DNA of 64,000 nucleotides from Ceratodon purpureus (lineage: Eukaryota > Streptophyta > Bryopsida > Pseudoditrichales > Ditrichaceae). Positions 1 to 10,113 of the stretch are shown here, in pieces. Position 1 is the first letter of the stretch; each line of letters starts with the position of its first letter. The position numbers and the translations under genes are program-made. The DNA is taken from NCBI GenBank assembly GCA_014871385.1, contig CM026426.1:48905263-48969262 (forward strand). The letters are read 5' to 3'. The notes under the pieces are model-generated. The model was given only the letters and a program-made list of their open reading frames with translations, was not told the origin of the DNA and did no database searches.

Positions 1-23
1 TGTGTTGAAGTGTGTAGTGAGTC

Positions 24-503
24 ATGACAGCATTAAGATATCATCTGGGTCGGCAAATGCTTTATGTGAACTACCAGTACCTGCGTTATAGATGTGTGGA
101 GGGAGACGCTTGGACTGCCATTGATGAAGCAGTTGCTGTGGAGATGGTTAGGACCTCTTTAATTTTGGGAGAGTCTTTGTTGCCGGCCATTGAAGTGGGC
201 AGAACGTGGCCTGTGTCGCATCTTCGGAACGAGATTTCGATCATCCTCTCCAGAGACTCACTTCCAGAAGAGTATGACCTAGTCATACAGCGGCCAGGCC
301 AGCCTGATACCAAGGTACAATCGCAAGTTCAGTTGGTTGCTAATGGACATTGCAATATTAATCAAAGGCTGTATGTGCAAAAAGCTCAGCTGAATTTAAT
401 TTTGTACGCCAATGTTGTGCAGATAAATGGTCGACACGAGAAGATTACACTCATTGGTGCGGTCCTGGCCGATCATGGTCAATTCAAAATGGTTGTAGTG
501 TAG
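24..503 (+). CDS. Hypothetical protein, 159 aa
   Basis: An open frame of 159 codons starts at an ATG that follows directly on an in-frame stop at 18-20 and ends with TAG. I do not recognise the family. The composition looks protein-like: mixed charged and hydrophobic residues, a central stretch with RNEISIILSRDSLPEEYDL, and a hydrophobic, beta-rich C-terminus ending in FKMVVV. No signal peptide, membrane segment or metal motif is visible. It may be the last exon of a gene that begins left of the window, since plant genes commonly have introns and nothing upstream can be seen. Base composition is less AT-rich than the spacer to its right, which supports coding. Confidence 0.45.
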   Translation: MTALRYHLGRQMLYVNYQYLRYRCVEGDAWTAIDEAVAVEMVRTSLILGESLLPAIEVGRTWPVSHLRNEISIILSRDSLPEEYDLVIQRPGQPDTKVQSQVQLVANGHCNINQRLYVQKAQLNLILYANVVQINGRHEKITLIGAVLADHGQFKMVVV

Positions 504-1410
504 ATAGCCTAGTACAGATAATTTCAAGCATGCTATAGAAAATGAAGCAGTGTGAGAACATGTTGCTGTGTGTATCTAAACACTGTGCACTTGCTTTAAA
601 CCATTTTGTTGTGCTTGTAAATGTTGAAGTTGCTTTATGCCGAAGCTAAAACGGTGGTTCACCATTTTTTAGTGATATTTGATATGCGTTTTGAACCATG
701 CTTATTACATGTTTTGATTAAGATGAAAGTCTGATTAGCTTAGAACTTGATTTGGTTAGTTTGCAAAATTTAGTGAAGTGTGATTAGCTTAGACTGGAGT
801 AAACGAACCAATTCAAGATTTTCCATTTTTTAATTATTTTAATTTATTCAACCACTACCATCTTTAAAACTTGAATACACTATGAATTCTTCACAGCATA
901 GGATTTGATTCAAATAGAGCCAAAGTAATCCACTTCTAATTATTCAAACCATACCTTCCGACTCTTAGAAATTAGTGGAGGCACAAAGTTTGAAGGTCAA
1001 ATCTATCCGATTGAACTGAACCATTACGTAAATTAAATGAGTGTGGGGAAAATCTCCATCCCCTAAATACCATCTTAGTAGTTACATTCGTCAAGTGTGA
1101 AAGAATCTCCACAGTGGAGACTGAAGGGAAACATCCAAAGCCTCCTTGCTGAAGCAAATGGGAAATAAATGAAAAAGAATCTATAATTTTCAGATTCATT
1201 AATTTGGAAGCTTAATCTTACCAAAGCATCGTTGTTGTCATAAAAGGTTAATAATGATGATGGAGGTTTGCACTTGACCCTTTGACCCTTTAACGCTCCA
1301 GCGTCCAAATTCTCGACGTTGGACGACTTTCAGCGAAGCTATTTTTGAGGGGTTGGATGCTTTTCGTCTATTTTGATTTTTTCTTGAATTCTTGTGTTAG
1401 TTACTACCAT
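504..1410. other. AT-rich spacer
   Basis: I see no gene. The first 150 bases could be the 3' untranslated region of the ORF to the left. Short open frames here are low-complexity. Confidence 0.5.
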
Positions 1411-2555
1411 TTGCACGATGTGGATCTTCAAGATAAGATCTTGTGATTTTTTGAAAAATCATAGAATTGATTTATGTCAAGTTTCATCCCTGGTTCAAAA
1501 AGTGAGATCTTAAATATGATTTTCCAGAACAAGTGGAATTAAATAATGGAAATTATACCATCACATAGTTCATGTTAATCCAAATTCATAACAATTATTA
1601 TCAATAGGAAATTATTCTTTCAAAATTCGTCAAAATTTGAGATTTTGGAATTTTTCAAAAATAATTTGGCTCAAAAATTGAAAACTTGTAAAGGCACCTA
1701 ACCACCGTTCAGATTTTTCTAAAACCAAATATACGTGACGTCATGCATGTTTTACTATATCAAGGTTTTTAGATGTGCTTCTAGAAAACAATTTTTATGA
1801 GAGCCAAAAAAAGGAATGAGTGTCTCAAATTTTCCATGGGGGTACTCAACCTAATTAAACTTTGGAATATAAAGATACTTCTGGAAAGAACCTTGGATAC
1901 TCAGTTGCTAAATTTAGTTTCAGAATTATACGAGACTATGCTAAAGGTTGAACATAATTCTAAGTATTGAAAAAATGGTGATAGTAAAATCTTCATATCC
2001 AGTAAAAGAACACCTTAGTGAAAATAACTTATAAAAGAAGTAAAAATTAAAAAATAAAAACTTTGCACTATCAACTGCGCATCAGAAAGCGTGGTGGGGT
2101 GGGTGTCGGAGGGTGGATTCGAACCCGGCACTAGCACCCTGGGGCCGCCACGTCTGTTCGAACCCGAAGCCCCGGAGCACCAAGCCACCAAGGCTTTGAC
2201 GAGATATATAAAATTTCTTAGCATACTTATATCACATCTGAGATCCTAAAAATTAAAAAAAATTAAAAAATAAAAAAGTTTGCACCATCCACTGCGCATC
2301 GGAAAGCGTGGTGGGGTGGGTGTCGGAGGGTGGATTCGAACCCGGCACCAGCACCCTGGAGCCGCCACGTTAGTTTGAACCCGAAGCCTCGGAGCACCAA
2401 GCCACCAAGGCTTTGACGAGGTATGTAAAATTTCTGAGCATACTTATATCAAATCTGAGATCCTAAAAATTAAAAAAAATTAAAAAAAATTAAAAAAAAT
2501 TAAAAAATGAAGAATTCCTAATTGCTTTAATTGGACGCCAAGTTAGGCAAGGGAG
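1411..2555 (+). repeat. Dispersed repeat copy A with two tRNA-like modules
   Basis: This stretch recurs almost unchanged, in reverse orientation, at 12984-13911, and its right half recurs at 7930-8656 and 18162-18780. It contains the site TGACGTCATGCATG near 1739 and two tandem tRNA-like modules. Each module carries a perfect minus-strand B box GGTTCGAATCC (2115-2125 and 2332-2342). The right end, reading GGCAAGGGAG at 2546-2555, matches the ends of copies B and D, but the bases after it read TTTATAA rather than TTAA. The left end differs from copies B and D, so this is a different subfamily or a chimera. ORFs read from the module are artefacts of the repeat. Confidence 0.8.
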
Positions 2556-2605
2556 TTTATAACAGATTCCAAGCAAATCACGCTTCAAGGTTAATCTTAC
2601 GTCTG

Positions 2606-2862
2606 CGACGGTCACAGGTCTAGAAGTAGCGGACATGGGCCCAAGGCTCTGGTCATGGGGCTCACAACATGTTAGAACTTATACTACCTATACATTTATA
2701 CTAACATAGATTGAATATTGAAATCAGTTCTAAGTATACATTTAAATGGCTTGCAAATATTCAGCGGATTTGCATCCGGTTTGTGATGTTGCTTGGGGCC
2801 ACATGGATGAATGGGTTATGGGGAGTTGCAATGTATTATTTTGATTCTTTGTCATCAAACCC
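2606..2862 (+). repeat. Direct repeat E, copy 1
   Basis: This matches 7045-7440 in the same orientation, starting at GCGACGGTCACAG and ending at TTCTTTGTCATCAAA. The second copy holds about 130 extra bases in the middle. No coding signal is seen in either copy. Both lie beside copies of the TTAA-type repeat, so the repeats may have spread as a block. Confidence 0.7.
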
Positions 2863-3292
2863 CATAACTGCATGCCATGATCCCACTCCATGACGACGTC
2901 TAATCTCAGCGGCTACATGACTACAATGTGGGGGTCCTCGAATGCATTGTCTCCCAACTCAATCAGTCCAGCACCACTAACACATCCAATCTCATTAACT
3001 TGAGCATGCATTGTCTCCAAGGATTGAACAAAGCAGACCCTGACTATCCCATCTAGATTTTGAGAAGGTGGAGAACCATGCATGGCACTCCACGCACATC
3101 TTTTGTGCCTGCTCGAGCTGTTTGGGTGCGGCTGCAGCAAAATAGTGCAGTTGAGCCTATTGAGGTGATTTCCTACTGTCTCTATTGTGGAGTTACATGC
3201 TTGATCTTTTCTATTGCGAATTTCCTTTGCTTGATTCTAAGTTTCCTAATTCGTCTATTTTGCTGTACATACAGGTTGGAGAGAACGTCAAC

Positions 3293-4786
3293 ATGGTGTT
3301 TCAGAGGAAGCGGAAGGTGTCTAGGGGCGGCAACACTCCAAACAGTGCTCGAGGTGGGAGGCGTCGATCATCCATCGATTATAGCGAGGAAGGGGAAGGA
3401 TCCGGGTCACATTCCTTGCAAGGTGAAGGTAATTTGACCGAAGTGGAGCTTGCATATGAGATTGGTAACTCAGAGTGGGATGCACCATTCGAGCTTTGTG
3501 GTATTCCAGTAGGGTTGCAGTCTTCCATGGTTGCAGTAGCTCCTGCTCTTGCGGGCCGTGAGGCAGAGTACAAGGATGAGTTCTTCACCAACCATGTGGG
3601 CTTGTGCGACCGGGGTGCTCTGGTAGATGATGTGGGGAAGGTCTACCCGCAAGTGTTGGAGGGTGACATCAAGGAGATCTGGAGGCCGGGGATGCAGCAC
3701 ATTCGGTACGAGCTTGTCAACTGCACCAGCAAGATCCAGGCTCGGCAGTTTTCCAAGCTTTGTTATGAAGTTTATGGACATCGCCCGGATAATGCTTATT
3801 TTGCAATGCGGTTCTTCAAGGCCGCTACCGCGACGTTTGTGCATGGCTTGGAGGTGAATTATGTGGCTGAAGCACAAGGGCGTCGATGCAGACGTATAGC
3901 AACCGCGACGAAGAATCAATACAAGCTTGGTCCAGTTGCTCTCCGGTGTCAAGTTGAGGGCTTATGCGGTAACATCAAGGATCTCGCCCGTGGACAACCG
4001 TTGACTCCTGGTTTACCAGAGTCGGTGACTGCAGCAGAGGGGGCGTTGACTGCGGCTACAGCAGCTGCGGATGCCGCGGCGGAGGTACTGCGAGGACTTC
4101 AGAAGGAGAGGGACTTGGCGGTGGCGGTGCTGGAGAGGTGCACGGAGGAGGACGTGGCGAAGGCTGGATCCGAGAGTAACGCGGCCTTGGTGGAGCAGAG
4201 AAGAGTTTTCCTCACTGGGACACCTTCCGAATACAAGGCCCAGGTTGAAGTGGTGCGGGCAAGTTCTGAGAAGGTGGCCAAGCTGCAGGAGGAGTTGATG
4301 ACCGCAAGATTTGCCATGCGAAGTCTTGCCGAGGAAAACGGTCCACTGTCCATGGCCGTCGCGGATCAGAAGAAGGCCATGGCCGTGCGTGTTGAAGCCG
4401 AGGCAGCTCTCAAGAAGGCCAAACAAGAGACCCTGATCTTGCGGCCGCGAGCGGTTTTTGAATATCCTCCACGACAATCTGTACCGGCAATTGATGAAGG
4501 GATGGGCTCACTGAACGAGTGGTGCCCCGTGTGTTCTAAAGGGTTTGTGTCTCGTGCAGCAATTCTTGGTTCTTGTGGTTGCCTCTTCCACCACGTATGC
4601 GTGGCAGAGATGATCGAGTCGAGCCATTACCGTTGCCCCTACTGCGAGTGCGAGCTCGATCCAACGTGGGTCAAACAATGGGATGGGAAGCTGAATGCTG
4701 ACCAGGATCGGCAGGTGGGAGTTACGGTGGAGATGGTTAGGCGCCTCGGGGCTGCGTACCACCACGGGGGCCGAAATGTTGAGTGA
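3293..4786 (+). CDS. RING-like coiled-coil protein, family member 1 (intact)
   Basis: This is a 497-residue protein of a family I cannot name. I chose the ATG at 3293 because an intron-acceptor-like tract ends in ACAG at 3271-3274, and the frame upstream reads like intron. Residues 1-50 are basic and Ser/Gly-rich. Residues about 58-230 form a domain shared with the gene at 15608 (GNSE.DA, VGLC.RG, VDDV.KVYP, DIK..WRPG). Residues about 250-400 are Ala/Glu/Lys-rich and read as coiled coil. Residues 411-451 form a zinc module with ligands C-x2-C-x13-C-x-C-x2-H-x2-C-x11-C-x2-C. RING domains usually bind two zincs and often act as ubiquitin E3 ligases, so E3 activity is possible but is inference only. 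Ligand four is Cys where classical RINGs have His. No membrane segment or signal peptide is visible. The coding region is clearly GC-richer than its surroundings. Confidence 0.85.
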   Translation: MVFQRKRKVSRGGNTPNSARGGRRRSSIDYSEEGEGSGSHSLQGEGNLTEVELAYEIGNSEWDAPFELCGIPVGLQSSMVAVAPALAGREAEYKDEFFTNHVGLCDRGALVDDVGKVYPQVLEGDIKEIWRPGMQHIRYELVNCTSKIQARQFSKLCYEVYGHRPDNAYFAMRFFKAATATFVHGLEVNYVAEAQGRRCRRIATATKNQYKLGPVALRCQVEGLCGNIKDLARGQPLTPGLPESVTAAEGALTAATAAADAAAEVLRGLQKERDLAVAVLERCTEEDVAKAGSESNAALVEQRRVFLTGTPSEYKAQVEVVRASSEKVAKLQEELMTARFAMRSLAEENGPLSMAVADQKKAMAVRVEAEAALKKAKQETLILRPRAVFEYPPRQSVPAIDEGMGSLNEWCPVCSKGFVSRAAILGSCGCLFHHVCVAEMIESSHYRCPYCECELDPTWVKQWDGKLNADQDRQVGVTVEMVRRLGAAYHHGGRNVE

Positions 4787-6403
4787 CATGTGCTGAAGCA
4801 TCGTTGCTGTGGCCATGGCATTGTAGATAGGTTTATGCTTGTCTGAATATGTGAGTCGAGGATATACTTTTTGGGTCGGATTCCACTGAACAGTACGGGC
4901 CGTGATTCTTCTTGGATCAATTTTGAGACATTGTTTTTTCGGCACATTTGGTTAAACCTACGGATGGGATTCAACGTCTGATTTAGAGGTGAACTGCTGC
5001 AATCTCTGATTGCATTCCTTCACTGATTTCTCTGAATCCACGGAAATCTTCAAGACTGTATTCATCTCAAAATATATCTCATATGTGTGAATGTATCTCA
5101 TACTTTGTTACATTCACAGAAACCGCTTGATGCCAAGAGTTTGTTGCATTCGAAGATTCTGTCGGTGTGAATGATTCTCTGAGTGTGAATGAACCCGGAG
5201 TTTACATCGTAAGAGTGGAATTGATTCTTGATCTGAACTTTGTATGAACCTATGATTTTGATTCTGCCGGTATATTTGGTTGGGCGCGTGATTCTAATTT
5301 AACCGTTATTGATTAATTTGTTAGAATCGGAAAATTGGATTTGTGGTGCGATTGTTACTGTACCAGAAGCTCACTGAAGCAATCCACTATTCACACTGTT
5401 GTTGCGAAATGGCATACTGTAGTCAATTTCCGGGTTTATTTGGAGGGTAAGAAGTCCTTGGCATAACAATTTAATTAAACCACTAGGCTGTTAATTTCAT
5501 ATTTTTTTCAAATTTAAGATATGCACTGTTGGAGATATCCGACATGATTAGAGCTCGAAAATTGTGCTGCTCAATTCTTGAAATTGCTTCCCACCTATGA
5601 TTAATTGCTGAAAGATTTATTTCCCCATTCTTTTCTAGTTTCCCAGTGTTACAGTGTCCCCCCTCGTTTGTTCCTTTCTAAAATGTTATTCCTTGTTTCA
5701 AAAAAGAGATTACAAGATGAAGCTCTCAGATATTTAACTGAAACCGTATTAATCAATTCGAATGATCTCGGAGTCTTTGTTTAGAATTAGTACCTCATAA
5801 AGAAAGGTCTTTGTAGGCATAAATGTGTCTTACAGTCTTACTCAATTCTGAAATGCAGAAACTTGTTCTGACTTGTATGTGACAATGCGATTCAATTAAA
5901 AATATGTGCGGAATATGAGCTCAGAGTTGTATACGATAATGCAAATAAATAAAATAAATTTTATCTAACATGCATTGACTACAGCAACAACATGACTGTG
6001 TACCCACCTATATTACTATTTGTAGCAGTATTTTACTCCCTTTGTTTCACAAAAAAAACATAATTTCCACAAATACACGTGTTTCACAAAGAACCCATGG
6101 ATTCATTATTACCATGGAAGTAATCTTTGAAGAAGAAGGGAAAAAAAACATGAAGAAAATAAAGAAAGATAATGGGGAATGGGAGGTACTGTGTACAGGA
6201 AGGGAATAGAGAAAAAAGAATAATAAAAATAAATAAAATATGTTCTATGGCTATATATTTTATTTCTTTATTTATTTATTTATTTATTTTTAACCTGGTG
6301 CAGATTCCATGTCATGAAGAAGAGGGAAAAAAACTAGGACACTAAATAACCAGAAGTAGAAAAGGAAGACTAGAAAAGCCAAAATCCCTTCTTTAATTTA
6401 TAA
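4787..6403. other. AT-rich spacer after member 1
   Basis: No gene is seen. The first few hundred bases may be the 3' untranslated region of the upstream gene. A TTTA microsatellite lies at about 6260-6292. Confidence 0.5.
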
Positions 6404-6536
6404 TTATTTTTAATATGTTGGTAATTCCATGTCATGCCGTCTCCAGAACAAGGGAGAGGCAAAGGGATGGTTTAAGAAAGAATAACAAAATGAAGCCAAG
6501 GTGGGTCATAACAAAATCCATAATTATTGCAATTTA
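6404..6536 (+). repeat. Direct repeat F, copy 1
   Basis: About 130 bases match 7441-7573 closely. In this copy the sequence runs on past GCAATTTAA into AAGAAAC. In the second copy the element at 7576 begins right after that TTAA. This copy therefore looks like an unoccupied version of the left target site. Confidence 0.7.
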
Positions 6537-7044
6537 AAAGAAACTTGAGAGTGAACTAATCTCTTGGTGGATGGATGAAAAACAATATGAATGCAAAATA
6601 AAGTCTCAGTGAAGCAAGTGAAGCTGAATAACAATATCCATATCTATTGAAATTTGAAGGAAACATGAACTTGTCCCAATTCTTGTGTAGATGGCAGAAA
6701 ATGGATGGATGAAATATGGATGTATGGGAAGTGGATGGATGCAACTTCTCTAAGTGCATTGGAAATGTGCGTAAGAGGTTACAAATTTATTAGCCAAAAA
6801 TAGGGGGAACTAATTACAGTGGGTTCTCTACTGGTTTCCTCTTTTTGTTTATTACGGGGTTTTATACAAGGGTTGCTTTCAAATGGAGAGTTTCTCACTG
6901 CTGCTCAAATACCATGTGAGAATGGTGTAAGAATATAAAATCTTAATAAAAACTAAGGAGAAAAGAAAGTAATGAACCCTTTCTTGAAGTTGTGTGCAGA
7001 AGACTTGGGGAAGAGGATTAGAAAATAGTGGGTATGGGGCTGAA
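6537..7044. other. AT-rich spacer
   Basis: No gene is seen. Short GGATG-rich runs lie near 6565-6750. Confidence 0.4.
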
Positions 7045-7440
7045 GCGACGGTCACAGCTCCAGAAGTAGCGGACATGGGGCCGAAGGCTTTGGTCATGGG
7101 GCTCACAGCATGTCACGGTCATAGGCCTTGGACGACTGACTTGGTTCAAAGCAACCGTCATGGGGTCAATATTGTAAATTTGTAATCTATTTCCAAAAGT
7201 ATATAACTGCTTCAACTTGAAAACCATAAAGCATTACAAATATATGTTCATATACTACCTATATTTTAACACTAACGTAGATTGAATATTGAAATCAGTT
7301 CTAAGTATACATTTAAATGCAGCAAGGTTTACTTGCAAATGTTTAGCAGATTTGCATCCGTTTTGTGATGGTGTTTGGAGCCACATGGATGAATGGCTTC
7401 TGGGGCGTTGCAATGTATTATATTGATTCTTTGTCATCAA
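7045..7440 (+). repeat. Direct repeat E, copy 2
   Basis: This is the longer partner of 2606-2862, with an extra 130 bases at about 7110-7250. It runs straight into repeat F copy 2. Confidence 0.7.
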
Positions 7441-7573
7441 ATTATTTTTAATATGTTGGTAATTCCATGTCATCCCGTCTCCAGAACAAGGGAGAGGCAA
7501 AGGGATGGTCTAAGAAAGAATAACAAAATGAAGCCAGGGTGGGTCATAACAAAATCCATACTTATTGCAATTT
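7441..7573 (+). repeat. Direct repeat F, copy 2
   Basis: This matches 6404-6536. Its right end is the TTAA at 7572-7575 into which the next element appears to have inserted. Confidence 0.7.
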
Positions 7574-7575
7574 AA

Positions 7576-8656
7576 CCCCTAAGTGCCCAGGAGAGCCAAA
7601 ACAACTTTTTGCTGTTTCGGTCAGTTTAGAGAAAGGGGTTTAAATTAATATTTTTGCCTAATATTTTTACTGGATGCTCCATGTACTGCAAAGTGTATGT
7701 AGTAAAATTTGCAAAGTGAAATTCCAATTTTAAGACCTTCATCTAAAAATTTTAGGTTTCAAGTCCAAAACAGGCAGTTTAAAATTAGGCTTTTTTATAA
7801 AAAAAATCTTGAAATATGTTCATAACCAAACCACCACTCAAATTCCAAAGAGATCCAAGTCAAAAAATATACCAATTCCACAAGTGTAGCCTCTAAAATT
7901 TACAAAGTCAAGCTTCAATGTTTTCAGTAATTTTTTAATTACTTCTTTCGAAATTCATCAAGATTTGAGATTTTGGAATTTTTCAAAAATAATTTGGCTC
8001 AAAAATTGAAGACTTATAAAGGCACCTAACCACCGTTCAGATTTTTCTAAAACCAAATATACGTGACGTCATGCATGTTTTACTATATCAAGGTTTTTAG
8101 ATGTGCTTCTAGAAAACAATTTTTATGAGAGCCAAAAAAAGGAATGAGTCTCTCAAATTTTCCATGGGGCTACTCAACTCAATTAGACTTTGGAATATAA
8201 AGATACTTCTGAAAAGAACCTTGGATACTCAGTTGCTTAAAGTTAGTTTCAGAATTATAGAAGACTATGCTAATGGTCGAACATAATTCTAAGTATTGAA
8301 AAAATGGTGATAGTAAAATCTTTATATCCAGTAAAAGAACACCTCAGTGAAAATAATTTATAAAAGAAGAAATTTTTATTAAAAAAAACAAAATTGCACT
8401 ATCAACTGCGCATCAGAAATCGGAAAGCGTGGTGTTCGAGTGTCGGAGGGTGGATTCGAACCCGGCACCAGCACCCTGGGGCTGCCACGTCAATTCGAAT
8501 CCGTAGCCTCGGAACACCGGGCCACCAAGGCTTTGACGAATTATCGTGTATTCTGAGCATACTTATATCAAATCTGAGATCCTAAAAATTTAAAAAAAAA
8601 ATTAAAAAGGAAAAATTCTTAATTGCTTTAACTGGACGCCAAATTAGGCAAGGGCG
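7576..8656 (+). mobile_element. TTAA-bounded non-autonomous element, copy B (piggyBac-like)
   Basis: The element is about 1.08 kb and flanked by TTAA at 7572-7575 and 8657-8660. It begins CCCCTAAGTGCCCAGG and ends GGCAAGGGCG. Copy D (18162-19160) has the same structure on the other strand and also sits between two TTAA sites. piggyBac-superfamily transposons are known to insert at TTAA and to start with CCC/CCY. No transposase frame is present, so the element would depend on a relative elsewhere. It carries TGACGTCATGCATG near 8067 and one tRNA-like module with B box GGTTCGAATCC on the minus strand (8452-8462). The terminal inverted repeats are short and imperfect, which is the weak point of the assignment. 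Confidence 0.65.
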
Positions 8657-9042
8657 TTAAAACAGATTCCAAACAAATCAGGCTTCAAGGTTAATCCTAC
8701 GTCTGCAATCCCGGGTCACGTCTTAGACTATTATCACATGTAAAATATCGTATGATTTTGTGGCTTGTAATCTGTGATGAATATGTATCACATGGAGTGT
8801 TTTTTTTGTACATACCCATGGTTTCGGTTATGATAGCAGCTTTAAGATTAGTGATGGTTTTTATCCAGCCGATGTTTATGAATCGTGAATACCCATTTCT
8901 AAAATCAACGATGGATTAGGACCTCGAAATGGAAAATCTTCGATAATCAACCAAAAATCAAAAGACGGGCCCGAAGATGAGGAGAACTGTGAAACATGGC
9001 AGAAATAAAATTGGAATCACTATGCATATTCTATGGAGTCTT
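8657..9042. other. Spacer
   Basis: The first 45 bases after the TTAA match the flank of copy A (2556-2605), so the repeat block extends slightly past the element end. Nothing else is recognisable. Confidence 0.4.
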
Positions 9043-9581
9043 TTGCCTCAGGAGGCAACTCACTTATTATGGGCACGGCTGTGTGGGATAATAAGTCAAT
9101 TTAGACTACTTATTCCGTTTCTAATAACGTATAGTATGCTTCCTTTGACGGAATCAAAATTTAAAATAAATACAATCTTATTAAATGCTTTATTATAACT
9201 TGCACGATAAAAATTTAACAACTAAACAAACTGTAGCACACGAATACATCATAGAAATTCTAAGTGGGATATATAGATGTGTGTGAAGAACCTTATTATG
9301 CATTTATTATGCCCTTATTATAATTTTGTTTTATTATGTTTATAATAAAATTGATAATATGTCTTAAAATATGCATAATAAAACTTCTTATTTTACATTT
9401 ATTATATATCATATCCAATTATAGATAAACAATTTTGAGACACACAATACATATTCTGAAAGCTTTCAACGTCTATTTTCTATTGAACTATATATCATCA
9501 TAATCATAATTGATAAAGTCATAGTATTTTGTAATATAAGATATAATAAATCTTCTTATAATAACTCGGAGTTGCCTCCCC
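9043..9581. mobile_element. Small MITE-like element with inverted ends
   Basis: The left end carries GGAGGCAACTCACTTATTAT (9051-9070). The right end carries the reverse complement of a matching GGAGGCAACTC..GTTATTAT (about 9556-9579). The direct repeat GGAGTCTT lies outside both ends (9035-9042 and 9582-9589). Direct repeats of 8-9 bases are typical of hAT (8) and Mutator-like (9) elements. The interior is AT-rich with many TTATTA runs and has no coding frame. Confidence 0.55.
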
Positions 9582-10113
9582 GGAGTCTTCAGTGCCTACT
9601 TATACATATTTGCAGCATATATAGGCGGTGGTAGAGTTGCTCTTGATTACTCAAAAAAATTTGGGAAAAAATATTCCATTTATAGTACTGACGTGGTCTT
9701 CCACAAAAAGATTGAACAACACAACATCATCTTCTAGTCTTGAATGCTCATATACATGGGTAAACCAGTGAACACACTACATATGCATAACATAATTTTA
9801 GGGGTGAAGGGTTTTAAGGTGAAAGAAACATCATTCGATTTAATGAAACACATGCATAGATGATAGGGGGAATAGACAGCCCTGAAGGATTTACATGCGC
9901 ACATTAATAAAACAACAATATATTATAATATAGCCTGGTCAAGAAACATGTCGTTACAGTGTAAAATGTCGTCACACTTCTGCATGGTCATCGGAATGTC
10001 AGTGGATTTTTGATACAAGTATATCTGCATCACCGGAGCACATATCTACCACATGGCATTGGAGATGCAAAATGTGTGTTTCTACATGTTCGGTACACTA
10101 CAAGGTCCCCAAT
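9582..10113. other. AT-rich spacer
   Basis: No gene is seen. The right part would be 3' flank of the decayed minus-strand gene that follows. Confidence 0.4.

Noticed and set aside
2015-2224. ORFs reading LVKALVAWCSGASGS, also at 13039-13308 and 18257-18466
   Set aside because: They are translations of the tRNA-like module of the dispersed repeat. The same peptide appears in each copy and ends at the repeat, so it is not a gene.
4013-4477. Antisense ORFs over the RING-like genes (also at 15588-16186)
   Set aside because: They are shadows of GC-rich coding sequence on the other strand.
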